DNA from: CAVPDA01 sp963702495
GTDB lineage: Bacteria > Pseudomonadota > Gammaproteobacteria > Burkholderiales > Rhodocyclaceae
DNA length: 64,000 nucleotides
Direction: 5' to 3'
NCBI GenBank assembly: GCA_963702495.1
Contig: CAVPDA010000018.1
Location: forward strand, 620,001 to 684,000
Shown here: positions 33,855-43,102 of the stretch, in pieces
How the letters are laid out: every line of letters starts with the position of its first letter
How positions within the stretch are numbered: position 1 is the stretch's first letter
Made by a program: the position numbers and the translations under genes
The notes under the pieces: model-generated
What the model was told of the DNA's origin: nothing
Seen by the model: the letters and a program-made list of their open reading frames with translations, nothing else
Databases searched by the model: none

Positions 33855-36576
33855 ATGCCGACACTGCTGCTGGTCGACGGATCGTCCTACCTGTATCGCG
33901 CCTTCCATGCCATGCCCGACCTGCGCAACAAGGCGGGCGAGCCGACGGGCGCGATCTACGGCGTCATCAACATGCTACGTCGGCTCGCCGCCGACTACAA
34001 GGCGGAGTACCGCGCCTGCGTGTTCGATGCCAAGGGCAAGACCTTCCGCGACGATTTGTATCCGGCCTACAAGGCGAATCGCCCGTCGATGCCGGACGAA
34101 CTGGCGCGCCAGATCGAGCCGCTGCACGCCTGCGTGCAGGCGCTGGGCTGGCCGCTGCTGGTGATCGAAGGCGTGGAGGCGGACGACGTCATCGGCACGC
34201 TGGCTCGCCAGGCGACGCAGCAGCGGCTCGCCACCGTGATCTCCACCGGCGACAAGGATCTGGCCCAACTCGTCAATCCCCATGTGCGGCTGGTCAATAC
34301 CATGAGCAACGAGACGCTGGACGAAGCCGGTGTCGTCGCCAAGTTCGGCGTGCCGCCGCAACGCATCGTCGATTACTTCGCGCTCGTGGGCGATGCCGTG
34401 GACAACGTGCCCGGGGTGGACAAGGTCGGTCCGAAGACCGCGGCGAAGTGGCTGCAGCAGTACGGTTCGCTGGACGAGATCGTGGCGCATGCCGGCGAGA
34501 TAACCGGCGCGGTGGGCGAGAATCTGCGCCGGGCGCGGGAATTCCTGCCGCTCGGCCGCAAGCTGGTGACGGTCGTGTGCGACCTCGAACTGCCGCTGCA
34601 ACTGGAAGATCTGGCGCCGCGCGACCCCGACCGGGAGAAGTTGATCGATCTCTTCTCGCGGCTGGAATTCCGCACCTGGCTGCGGGAGGTGCACGGTAGC
34701 GGCGGTCGCGGAACAGCCGCCGCCGGCGCAGGGCGAGCCGGCGCCAGCGGCGGACGCCGACGCTTCGCATCGCGCGCATTACGAAACGATCCTGACCTGG
34801 GAACAGTTCGACCCCTGGCGCCAGCGGATCGAGTCGGCGCCGCTCACCGCCCTCGACACCGAAACCACGAGCCTCGATCCGATGGCGGCGCGGCTGGTGG
34901 GCATGTCCTTCGCCACGGCGGCGGGGGAGGCGGCCTATCTGCCGCTGGCCCACGTCGGCCCCGGCGCGCCGCCGCAACTGCCCCTGGCCGAAGTATTGCA
35001 GCGGCTGCGGCCGTGGCTGGAGTCGGCGCGGAACGCCAAGGTCGGGCAGAATCTGAAATATGACAGGCACGTGTTCGCCAACCACGGCATCGCCCTCGGC
35101 GGCATCGCCCACGACACGCTGCTGCAGTCCTACCTCCTGGAAAGCGACAAGGGCCACGACCTGGAGACGCTGGCGACGCGCCATCTCGGCCTGAAGACCA
35201 TCAGCTATGACGAAGTGACGGGCAAGGGCGCCTCGCGCATCGGCTTCGAGCAGGTGGAGGTGGCGCGCGCGTCCGCCTACGCCGCGGAGGATGCGGACAT
35301 CACGCTGCGCGTGCACCAGGTGCTGCATCCGCAACTCGCGGCGGAGGAAAAGCTGGAGCGCCTCTACCGCGAGATCGAGCTGCCGGTGAGCGAAATCCTC
35401 TTTGCCATGGAACGCCAGGGCGTGCTCCTCGACACCGAACTGCTGGCGCGGCAGAGCCAGGAACTGGGGGCGCGCATGCTGGAGGTCGAGGCGCAGGCCC
35501 ACGCGGTGGCGCGGCAGCCGTTCAATATCAATTCGCCCAAGCAGATCCAGGAGATCCTGTTCGAGCGCGAGAAGCTGCCGGTGATCAAGAAGACGCCCGG
35601 CGGCGCCCCGTCCACCGACGAGGAAGTGCTGGAGCAGCTTGCCCTCGACTATCCGCTGCCCAAGCTGATCCTCGAATACCGCCAGTTCGCCAAGCTCAAG
35701 AGCACCTACACCGACAAGCTGCCGCGCATGGTCAACCCGCGCACCGGTCGGGTCCACACCAACTTCGGCCAGGCGACGGCGGTCACCGGCCGGCTGGCGA
35801 GCAACGACCCGAACCTGCAGAACATCCCCATCCGCACCGAGGAGGGCCGGCGCATCCGCGCCGCCTTCATCGCGCCCGCGGGCCACGTCATCGTCTCCGC
35901 CGACTACTCGCAGATCGAGCTGCGCATCATGGCCCACCTGTCGGCGGACGAGAGGCTGCTGGAGGCCTTCGCCCGCGGCGAGGACGTGCACCGCGCCACC
36001 GCCGCGGAGGTGTTCGGTGTCGCGCCGCAGGAGATCACGTCGGAGCAGCGGCGCTACGCCAAGGTCATCAATTTCGGGCTGATCTACGGCATGTCCGCCT
36101 TCGGCCTGGCGCGCCAGCTCGGGCTGGAGCGCGGCGCGGCCCAGGCCTACATCGACCGCTACTTCGCCCGCTATCCCGGCGTCGCGCGCTACATGGAGAC
36201 GACGCGCCAGCAGGCGCGCGACAAGGGCTACGTGGAGACGGTCTTCGGCCGCCGCCTGTGGCTGTCGGAGATCCGCAGCGGCAACGCCGCCCGCCGCCAG
36301 GGCGCGGAGCGCGCCGCCATCAACGCGCCGATGCAAGGCACCGCGGCCGACCTCATCAAGCTGGCGATGATCGCGGTGAGCGGCTGGCTCGCCGAGCATG
36401 GCCTCGGCTCCCGCCTCGTCCTGCAGGTGCACGACGAACTGGTGCTGGAAGTGCCGTTGGCGGAACTGGCGCGGGTGCGCGGGGAACTGCCCCGGCTCAT
36501 GGGTCAGGTGGCGCAACTGGCCGTGCCGCTGCTGGTGGAAGTGGGGGCAGGGGCGAACTGGGACGAGGCGCACTGA
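33855..36576 (+). CDS. polA: DNA polymerase I, interrupted by a one-base frameshift
   Basis: The full gene would give about 906 residues. The first frame has the 5'-exonuclease domain (MPTLLLVDGSSYLYRAFHAMPD, VEADDVIGTLARQA, STGDKDLAQLV, VGDAVDNVPGVDKVGPKTAAKWL) to WLREV at about 34690. The frame then shifts by one base, and the second frame carries an Ala/Pro linker, the 3'-5' exonuclease motif ALDTETTSLDP, QNLKYDRHV and the full polymerase (SADYSQIELRIMAHLS, RRYAKVINFGLIYGMSAFG, RLVLQVHDELVLEVP). The interval 33855-36576 is 2,722 bases, one more than a multiple of three, so an extra base near 34690-34710 explains it. The break falls exactly at the linker between the two natural halves. No start codon precedes the DTETTS motif in the second frame. 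A sequencing or assembly error is the simplest reading. Confidence 0.9.
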
Positions 36577-36602
36577 GAAGCGATGCCGCAAGGATGGGCG
36601 AC

Positions 36603-37358
36603 ATGAGGACGTTCGTCATCAGCCTGGAGCGGGCGGTGCAGCGGCGCGCGCACATGTCCGGGCAGCTCGACCGGCTGCGAATGCCTTTCGAGTTTTTCGA
36701 TGCGGTGGACGGAGCGGCGCTGAGCGAGGAACAGGTGCGTGCCGTGTATGACGAGGGGCGTGCCCGGCAGACCTTCTGGGGCCCCCTCAACCGCGGCGAG
36801 ATCGGCTGTGCGCTGAGCCACATCGGGGTCTGGAGGGTCGTCGCAGAACAGCGGGTGCCCCATGCCCTCGTCCTCGAGGATGACGCCGTGCTGGATGCGG
36901 CGACACCGCAGATCCTGGACGCCCTGCCGCGCTCTATGAATCCGGACGACGTCGTGGTGCTGGTGAAGACCAACGACAACACCTTCTTCTTCCGCCAGGC
37001 GGACCTGCCGGCCGGCCGGCGTCTGGTCTATGTGAATCAGCCGCTGTACACCGCCACCGGTTACGTCCTCGGCCCCGGCGCGGCGGCGCGCCTGATCGAT
37101 CGCGCCCTGCCGCTGCGCGCCCCCATCGATTTCTGGTATCACGACATCGGATTCAAGGGCGTCACGCCGATCCGCGCGGTCTATCCGGAACTGGTGTCCC
37201 AGCCGTCGGGGGATGCGATGCCGTCCCAGATCGGCGGCCGCGAGCGCCATCTCGCTCAGAGCAGCACACCGAAAGAGCGGGCTTTCCTGCGTGCGGCGGT
37301 GCGCAGGTTCCGTCTGAAGGTGAAGAACAAATTCCTGAACTGGCCGGCCCGCCTCTAG
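36603..37358 (+). CDS. Glycosyltransferase family 25 (LPS sugar transferase)
   Basis: 251 residues. GT25 enzymes (LgtB/LgtE/LpsA type) add galactose or glucose to LPS cores. Hallmarks: MRTFVISLERAVQRRAHM at the start, FEFFDAVDGAAL, NRGEIGCALSHIGVWRVV, the metal motif ALVLEDDAVLD, and TATGYVLGPGAAARLIDRALPL near the C-terminus. The start could be 9 bases earlier (36594). It begins 26 bases after polA and opens the plus-strand arm of the surface-glycan island. Confidence 0.88.
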   Translation: MRTFVISLERAVQRRAHMSGQLDRLRMPFEFFDAVDGAALSEEQVRAVYDEGRARQTFWGPLNRGEIGCALSHIGVWRVVAEQRVPHALVLEDDAVLDAATPQILDALPRSMNPDDVVVLVKTNDNTFFFRQADLPAGRRLVYVNQPLYTATGYVLGPGAAARLIDRALPLRAPIDFWYHDIGFKGVTPIRAVYPELVSQPSGDAMPSQIGGRERHLAQSSTPKERAFLRAAVRRFRLKVKNKFLNWPARL

Positions 37359-37375
37359 CCGTGCGTGAATTCGGC

Positions 37376-39700
37376 ATGTCGCAAATCTCCGACCGAAATG
37401 CGCGCGCGCCTTCCCTGACCGTGGAGGTCGTGACGAGCCGACTGCTGGAACTCGCCACCGCCTCTTTCGTCTGTGCGTTGTTGGCAGACGGCGCGAACAT
37501 GGCGAAGCACTTGGGGCTCTACCTCGGCCTGCTCGTGTTCGGATACAGACTGATGCGCTCGCCGGTTGCCGTTTTGCGCGCGACCTTCGAATCCCGCTTG
37601 ACCCTGCCCCTGCTCGGTCTGTTCGCGGCCGGAGTGTGGGGAACCCTGATGTCCGAGTCGGCGGCGGCGAGTTGGGCGAGCTTCTACCGCTACGACAATC
37701 TAGGCATGGCGATCCTGTTCGCCCTGATGATCAGCCACGAGCGACCCGACGCGGATCGGGTCAAGCGGCTGCTGGTCTGCATGCTGCTCGTTTTCGCTGG
37801 CACGAATGTGTGGCAGATGGTTCACATGGCCCGCCATCCGGTGTTTCTGGATCCGACCTCCTACCGCTACGAGGATCTGTGGAAGACGCGGGACTTCGGT
37901 GAGATATTGATACTGCTCGCGCCCTTCGTCTGGCTGATTCCGGAACTGTTCGGCAACAAGAGACTGCGGCTCGCGACGGCGGCGTGGACTGCGCTCGTCG
38001 TTCTTCTTCTGCTGCCCACCGGCTATCGCGGCGCCTGGGTGGGCTTCGCACTCGGCGTGGCGGTGTGGATCGTCGGCCGCCGCCGCTGGAAATTAGTTCT
38101 GTGGGGTCTCGCCGCGTTGGGGCTGATTGCCGCGACGGTTCCGTTCCTGCCCGCCAACAACATGGCGAAGCTGGCGGTGAGTCGCGGCTTGGACGACAAC
38201 CATCGCATCAAGTACATCTGGCAGCCGACACTGGAGTATGTCGAGCGTCGGCCGCTGGCCGGGTACGGCTTCGGGCAGCAGATCTTCATGAAGACGCTCC
38301 ACGCCGACCCGCGCGTGGATACGGAATGGATCAAATGGATCCTCACCGATCCGCACAGCAACACCCTGGCGATGCAGTTCGCCGCAGGTCTACCGGGGAC
38401 CCTGGCCTACGCGCTGCTGATTCTGGCGAACCTGCTGGTGGCGGCGCGGCAGGCCCGGACTGCCCCCACGGAGCGGCGGCGGCAGACGAATCTGGCGCTG
38501 CTGGCGGCGTGGGCGGCGACCTTCGTCAGCCTCGGTCAACTGGACATCGTCAACTGGAACTACTTCGGTTTCCTCCTCGTCCTCGGCGTCGTCCTGCACC
38601 GGCAGCAGGACGACGCGGCCGGAGTCGCCACAGCCGCCTCCGTCCCGGCGCGGCGCCGCGTCCTGTTCGTGATCCGCGACAAGCTGGGCGACTCGCTCCT
38701 CGCCTTCGCCACGGTTCAGCAATACCTGAGGCAGCGTCCCGGCGACGATGTCACGGTCCTCATGCGCAAGGACTACGCCGAACTCGTCCGGGGCGAAGGC
38801 GGATTCACGCTGGTGCGCTATCGCGGCGGCGCGCAGGCGCTGCTGTGGGCATTGCTGCAACGCCTGTTTGCTCCACCCTTCGATGCCCTGGTGGTGCTGC
38901 GCGGCTTCGGCGACCGGGTGCGCAAGCTCGGCAGGCTGGTTCCGGCGCGGCGCAGGATCAGCTTCACGAGCAAGCTCGCGCCGGTGTTCAGCGAGTGGCC
39001 CGAGCCGTTCCAGTCGGAGGACTGGCCGCTGGTGGAGGCGAGCTACCGCGCCGCCGCGGTGCTGGAGCCCGCGCTGGCGATGCCCGACAGGCTGGATCTG
39101 CCGAGCCTGCACCCGATGGCAGCGGCGACCAGCGAGCGCTTCGTGGGCGTGTGCCCGATCACCGACGAGAAGCGCAAGGACCTTTCGCAGTCGAGCCTCG
39201 ACCTGCTGCTCGACCACCTTGCGCGCTCCCATCCCGGCATGCCGATAAAGGTCCTGGTGCGGGAAGGCGCGGAGAAACTCTTCGATCTGCAGGGGCGGGC
39301 CGGCTGCGAGCTGGTGAATTTCCGCAGCCTGACGCGGCTGCGCGAGCTGTTCGGCGGCATGTCGGCGTACTACGGCGCCGATACCGGGCTCTACCATCTC
39401 GCCGCCGCCATGGGAATACCGGCGACGGTCGTGTTCGGCCCCACCCAGCCCGGCCGCATCATCCTGCCGCGTCAAGACGCCGCCAGCGTGCGCCTGGAAG
39501 TGCTGGCGGAAGCGCACTGCGACGTCAAGGCCTGCCGCAATCCCGTTTGCATCGAGCAGGCCTGCGCCAATCTCGCGCCGCAGCCGGTCGTCCTTCCCCG
39601 CGACGGGACACCCGCGGACTGCCCGCTGCGCCGGCATGCGCCGGACGCGTTGCTGGCGAACCGCTGGCACCGTTATCCCGGCGACGAGGCGTCGATGTGA
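37376..39700 (+). CDS. O-antigen ligase/polymerase fused to a GT9 heptosyltransferase-like domain
   Basis: 774 residues. The N-terminal half (to about 410) has around ten membrane spans and a WaaL/Wzy_C-type central block LLLLPTGYRGAWVGFALGVAVWIVG and a large periplasmic loop ending DPHSNTLAMQFAAGLPGTLAYALLIL, where the histidine of DPHS corresponds to the catalytic HxxxL region of ligases. From about residue 425 a complete GT9 domain follows: RRVLFVIRDKLGDSLLAFATVQQYL, VCPITDEKRKDLSQSSLDLLL and the nucleotide-sugar site YYGADTGLYHLAAAMGIPATVVFGPTQPGRI. Such proteins are normally separate. A GTG at 37361 is an alternative start. Confidence 0.85.
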   Translation: MSQISDRNARAPSLTVEVVTSRLLELATASFVCALLADGANMAKHLGLYLGLLVFGYRLMRSPVAVLRATFESRLTLPLLGLFAAGVWGTLMSESAAASWASFYRYDNLGMAILFALMISHERPDADRVKRLLVCMLLVFAGTNVWQMVHMARHPVFLDPTSYRYEDLWKTRDFGEILILLAPFVWLIPELFGNKRLRLATAAWTALVVLLLLPTGYRGAWVGFALGVAVWIVGRRRWKLVLWGLAALGLIAATVPFLPANNMAKLAVSRGLDDNHRIKYIWQPTLEYVERRPLAGYGFGQQIFMKTLHADPRVDTEWIKWILTDPHSNTLAMQFAAGLPGTLAYALLILANLLVAARQARTAPTERRRQTNLALLAAWAATFVSLGQLDIVNWNYFGFLLVLGVVLHRQQDDAAGVATAASVPARRRVLFVIRDKLGDSLLAFATVQQYLRQRPGDDVTVLMRKDYAELVRGEGGFTLVRYRGGAQALLWALLQRLFAPPFDALVVLRGFGDRVRKLGRLVPARRRISFTSKLAPVFSEWPEPFQSEDWPLVEASYRAAAVLEPALAMPDRLDLPSLHPMAAATSERFVGVCPITDEKRKDLSQSSLDLLLDHLARSHPGMPIKVLVREGAEKLFDLQGRAGCELVNFRSLTRLRELFGGMSAYYGADTGLYHLAAAMGIPATVVFGPTQPGRIILPRQDAASVRLEVLAEAHCDVKACRNPVCIEQACANLAPQPVVLPRDGTPADCPLRRHAPDALLANRWHRYPGDEASM

Positions 39701-39721
39701 GCCACGGTCGCCCGCGCTCGA

Positions 39722-40762
39722 TCAGGCCTCGGGCGGTTCGCGCGCCGCGTCCGCTCCCGACGTCCGGGTGTGTCCGAGCGAGTCGCAGGCAGCCACGACA
39801 TCTTCCACCTGGACGTCCGTGACTTCGCGGCTTTGCGGCTGCAGCACGACGTAGGGTACGCCCCAGGGGTGCCAGACCCGCGGATCGCTGCGGCCGAAGA
39901 AGCAGACGATGGGCTTGCCGAGACCCGCCGCCAGGTGCATGGCGCCACCGTCGCTGCAGACTACCGCGTCCGAAAGCGACAAGGCGGCGATGAGTTCCCG
40001 CAGCGCGTGCGTCGGATAGGCCAGCAGCGGCAGTCCTCGGGTGCCGGCGACGATCTGTTGCGCTTTACGGTCGTCGCCGGGATGCAGCGGATTGTCTTCG
40101 TCGCCGGGCGACCACAGGAGCAGGAAGCGGGCGCCGTGGCGGGTATGCAGTTCGCGCAACAGGGCGGCGAAGCGCTCGGCGGGCCAGCGCTGGCTGGGCT
40201 TGCGTGCGCTGATGTGGACCGCCAGCAGGGGCCCGCTGCCTCCGACCGCCGCGAGCCGCTGGCGCACCGCCGCCGCGGCGGCGATGTCCGCTGCCAGGAC
40301 CAGAGCCGGCGGCCGGTCCGCTATGCCCAGTGGCCGGATCACCGCCGCGCACTGCTCCACCGCGTGCGCCACCTTTCCCGGCGCCGCATCCGTCTGGCGC
40401 AGCACACGCCGCGCGCCGATCCAGCGCGCGAGCCGCTCGGCGCTCGGCTGCGGCCCGCTCGCGGGCAGGATGACGAGGTCGATTCCGGCGCGCCGCAGTT
40501 CGAAAACCTGCTTCAGGCGCTGCCAGTAGATCGCGGCCCGGGTCTCCCCGGCGCCGCGGTGCTTCGCCTTCTGGTAGGCGAAGACGGCGTCTAGATCGGG
40601 ATTCCCGGCCAGCACTTCGGCGTTGTAGCGCGTCACCAGGGCGGCGATCCAGGCGTCGGGGTAATGCCGGCGCAGCGTCCGGATCATCGGTGTGGTGCAC
40701 ACCAGATCGCCGATGTTGTCGCGGCGGATGACCAGGATCTTTTGGGGTGAAGCCTCGGGCAT
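39722..40762 (-). CDS. Glycosyltransferase family 9 (heptosyltransferase-like)
   Basis: 346 residues, a GT9 enzyme of the WaaC/WaaF/WaaQ kind that adds heptose or related sugars to the LPS core in the cytoplasm. It starts KILVIRRDNIGDLVCTTPMIRTLRRHYPDAWIAALVT, and has VHISARKPSQRWPAERFAALL (donor-binding) and SLSDAVVCSDGGAMHLAAGLGKPIVCFFG. It is the last gene of the minus-strand cluster and is convergent with the fusion gene, 21 bases apart. The sugar is not predictable. Confidence 0.9.
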   Translation of the reverse strand: MPEASPQKILVIRRDNIGDLVCTTPMIRTLRRHYPDAWIAALVTRYNAEVLAGNPDLDAVFAYQKAKHRGAGETRAAIYWQRLKQVFELRRAGIDLVILPASGPQPSAERLARWIGARRVLRQTDAAPGKVAHAVEQCAAVIRPLGIADRPPALVLAADIAAAAAVRQRLAAVGGSGPLLAVHISARKPSQRWPAERFAALLRELHTRHGARFLLLWSPGDEDNPLHPGDDRKAQQIVAGTRGLPLLAYPTHALRELIAALSLSDAVVCSDGGAMHLAAGLGKPIVCFFGRSDPRVWHPWGVPYVVLQPQSREVTDVQVEDVVAACDSLGHTRTSGADAAREPPEA

Positions 40763-40778
40763 GTCCTCGACCCTGAGC

Positions 40779-41912
40779 TCAGGCGTGAAGGGACGCGGCC
40801 GCGTCCAGAAGGCGACTCACGGCGTCCACGATCTCCTCCGCCCCGACCTCCTTCGTGCACGCGTGGGTGCCGGTGCGGCAGCGGTAGGGAGCGTGGAAGA
40901 TATGGGCGCAGGGGGCGCACGGCAGTTCGCGCTGGATGATCACGACATGGCGGCCGAGCGGCCGCGTTTCCGCCATGTTGCAGGGGCCGGCCACCGACAC
41001 GAGCGGAATGCCGACGGCATCGGCCATGTAGGTGACGCCGGAATCGACCCCGACGTAGGCGGACAGCCGCGCCAGCAGGGCAGGCAGTTCGGCGAGCGCG
41101 AAGCCCCCGGTGGTGTCGATCAGCCGGGCCGGATCGGCCACCGCCGCCATCACCGCGCCCGCCTGTTCGCGGTCGGCATCGCCTCCGATGAGCACTACCC
41201 GCAGTTCCGGGGTTCGCGCCAGCAGGCCGGCGGCGACGGCGGCGACCTTCTCCGTTCCCAGTTCCTTCAATTTGTTGGCGCTGGAGACGCCGATGCCCAC
41301 CAGCGGCCGCCCATCCGCCGCCAGCAGTGCGCGCACCTTGTCATCGGCACCGGGGGCGGCATGCACTTCCTTGGCGCGGCTGCCGCCGCCGACCCCGAGC
41401 CGTGCCAGCAGGGCGAGGTAGGTGTCCTGGATCAAGCGGTCGCCGCGGTGCGGTTCGACTGCGCTCCAAAGGCGCGCGGCCAGCCGGTAGGCGCGGCCGC
41501 AGAAGTTGGGCAGGACGGCCAGTCGCACGGGAATCAGCGCCCACAGGCTGCACACGGCGTAGGCGACGCCGACATTGAGGCAGACCACGGCATCGTAGTG
41601 TCCGGCGCGCAGTCGCCGCGTCAGATGGAACTTGCCGGACAGCCCCTTGAACTCGGCGGCCTTCGCCTCGTGCACCAGCGTCACGTGCGGGTCGAGGCGC
41701 AGCAGCGGTGCGTTGACCGGATTGGCCAGAACATGGATCTCGGCCTGTGGATGGCGCCGTTTCAGTTCGCGGAACACCGGCGTCGAGCACAGCAGGTCGC
41801 CGATCTTGGCCAGTTGAATGACCAGGATGCGGCGCGGTGCCGACGGCTGTCCGCTCCCGGCCAGGGCGCGCAGCAGCGGCGCAACGAGCAGGGTCAGCAG
41901 CACGTAGATCAT
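40779..41912 (-). CDS. Glycosyltransferase family 9 protein
   Basis: 377 residues. A hydrophobic N-terminal segment (MIYVLLTLLVAPLLRALAG) precedes GT9 start RRILVIQLAKIGDLLCSTPVFRELKRRHPQAEIHVLANP; further motifs are VGIGVSSANKLKELGTEKVAAVA and LSAYVGVDSGVTYMADAVGIPLVSVAGP. The C-terminal CAPCAHIFHAPYRCRTGTHACTKEV has a cysteine pair seen in heptosyltransferase-III-like proteins. It overlaps the preceding GT4 gene by 4 bases (ATGA). Confidence 0.88.
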   Translation of the reverse strand: MIYVLLTLLVAPLLRALAGSGQPSAPRRILVIQLAKIGDLLCSTPVFRELKRRHPQAEIHVLANPVNAPLLRLDPHVTLVHEAKAAEFKGLSGKFHLTRRLRAGHYDAVVCLNVGVAYAVCSLWALIPVRLAVLPNFCGRAYRLAARLWSAVEPHRGDRLIQDTYLALLARLGVGGGSRAKEVHAAPGADDKVRALLAADGRPLVGIGVSSANKLKELGTEKVAAVAAGLLARTPELRVVLIGGDADREQAGAVMAAVADPARLIDTTGGFALAELPALLARLSAYVGVDSGVTYMADAVGIPLVSVAGPCNMAETRPLGRHVVIIQRELPCAPCAHIFHAPYRCRTGTHACTKEVGAEEIVDAVSRLLDAAASLHA

Positions 41913-43102
41913 GCGCCCGCCGCCTCGCCCAGGATCGCTTCTACCCCGGAGACATAGCGCTCGATGGAGTAGTCCTCCAGCACGGTGGCGCGGCCGGCCT
42001 CGCCCAGCCGGCGGCGCTGCTCGGGATGCTCCAGCAGCCGGTGCAGATGGCGCGCCAGGCCATCGACGTCGCCGTAGGGGTAGAGCAGGCCGGTGGCCTC
42101 CGCCCGCACCAGTTCGCGCGACCCCACGACGTCGGAGGCGATCACCGCCTTGCCCAGCAGCATCGCCTCCAGAATCGCGCGCGGCAGCCCCTCCTTGGCG
42201 GAGGCCAGCACCAGGATGTCCATCGCCGCCACCCAGGGCAGCGGCGCCTTCTGAAAGCCGGCGAAGGTTACACGTTCGGCCAGATGGAGTTGCGCCGCAA
42301 GGCTCTCCAGGGCCGCGCGTTCCGGGCCGTCGCCCACCAGCAGCAGATGGAAGGGAACCTGGCAGCGATCGTGCACGGCAGCGGCGGCGCGCAGCAGGTG
42401 ATCGTTGGCCTTGCGCGCGATCAGGGAGCCGACGCTGCCGACCACGACCGTGCCGGGAACGACCTGCGGCAGCGGTGCCGCATCGGGAAGCGCTTGGCGG
42501 CCGTCGATGGCGTTGTGCACGACGACGCACTTGTCCCGCTCCACGCCCTGACCGGCGAGGGAATCGGCCACGCCCTGGGAGACGCAGATGATGCGCCGCG
42601 CGACGCGATTGACTGCGGCGGCTTCCACCGGCTTGAGCGTGACGTCGATGCGGCAATGCTGCACCACCGGCACGCCCGCCGCTTCGGCGGCGAGATAGCC
42701 CTCCAGGTTGGACGCCGGCTGGTTGTTCAGGTAGAGGAGATCGAAGCGGCCTTCCCGCAAGCGGCGCGCGATGCGCTGGGCATTGGGCAGGATGCGCCAG
42801 CGCCGGTCGATGGCATGCACCGCGTCGCGCCGCCAGAAGCGATGCCAGCCCAGCAGGCCGCGCGCCAGTTCCTTGCCCAGCTTTGCCGTGAGCGGCTGCC
42901 GCGGTTGCGCCTGCAATTCCAGTGGAATGCCGAGGGCGGCGAGTTCGCGCTTGAGGTCGGAGTCGCCCTTGCGGTAGTTGTAGTAGAACAGGGCGGTGAC
43001 ATCGAAGCGGCCGCGGTCGATGCGCTTCAGCAGTTCGATCAGGCTGTTGGTGCCGCCGCCCCATTCCTTGCCGGTGTCGAGGACGAGGATGCGCCTGGTC
43101 AC
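41909..43102 (-). CDS. Glycosyltransferase family 4
   Basis: 397 residues, two Rossmann-like halves. N-terminal RRILVLDTGKEWGGGTNSLIELLKRID is an acceptor-binding start; the C-terminal half has VVVGSVGSLIARKANDHLL, LLLVGDGPERAALESLA and the EX7E donor site FAGFQKAPLPWVAAMDILVLASAKEGLPRAILEAML. It retains configuration at the sugar and probably builds LPS core or a surface glycan. It overlaps its neighbours by 4 bases on each side, so it is co-translated. Confidence 0.88.
   Translation of the reverse strand: MTRRILVLDTGKEWGGGTNSLIELLKRIDRGRFDVTALFYYNYRKGDSDLKRELAALGIPLELQAQPRQPLTAKLGKELARGLLGWHRFWRRDAVHAIDRRWRILPNAQRIARRLREGRFDLLYLNNQPASNLEGYLAAEAAGVPVVQHCRIDVTLKPVEAAAVNRVARRIICVSQGVADSLAGQGVERDKCVVVHNAIDGRQALPDAAPLPQVVPGTVVVGSVGSLIARKANDHLLRAAAAVHDRCQVPFHLLLVGDGPERAALESLAAQLHLAERVTFAGFQKAPLPWVAAMDILVLASAKEGLPRAILEAMLLGKAVIASDVVGSRELVRAEATGLLYPYGDVDGLARHLHRLLEHPEQRRRLGEAGRATVLEDYSIERYVSGVEAILGEAAGA

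Noticed and set aside
34690..34710. Programmed ribosomal frameshift in polA
   Set aside because: No slippery heptamer or downstream structure was evident, and polA is not known to use one; a base error or mutation is simpler.
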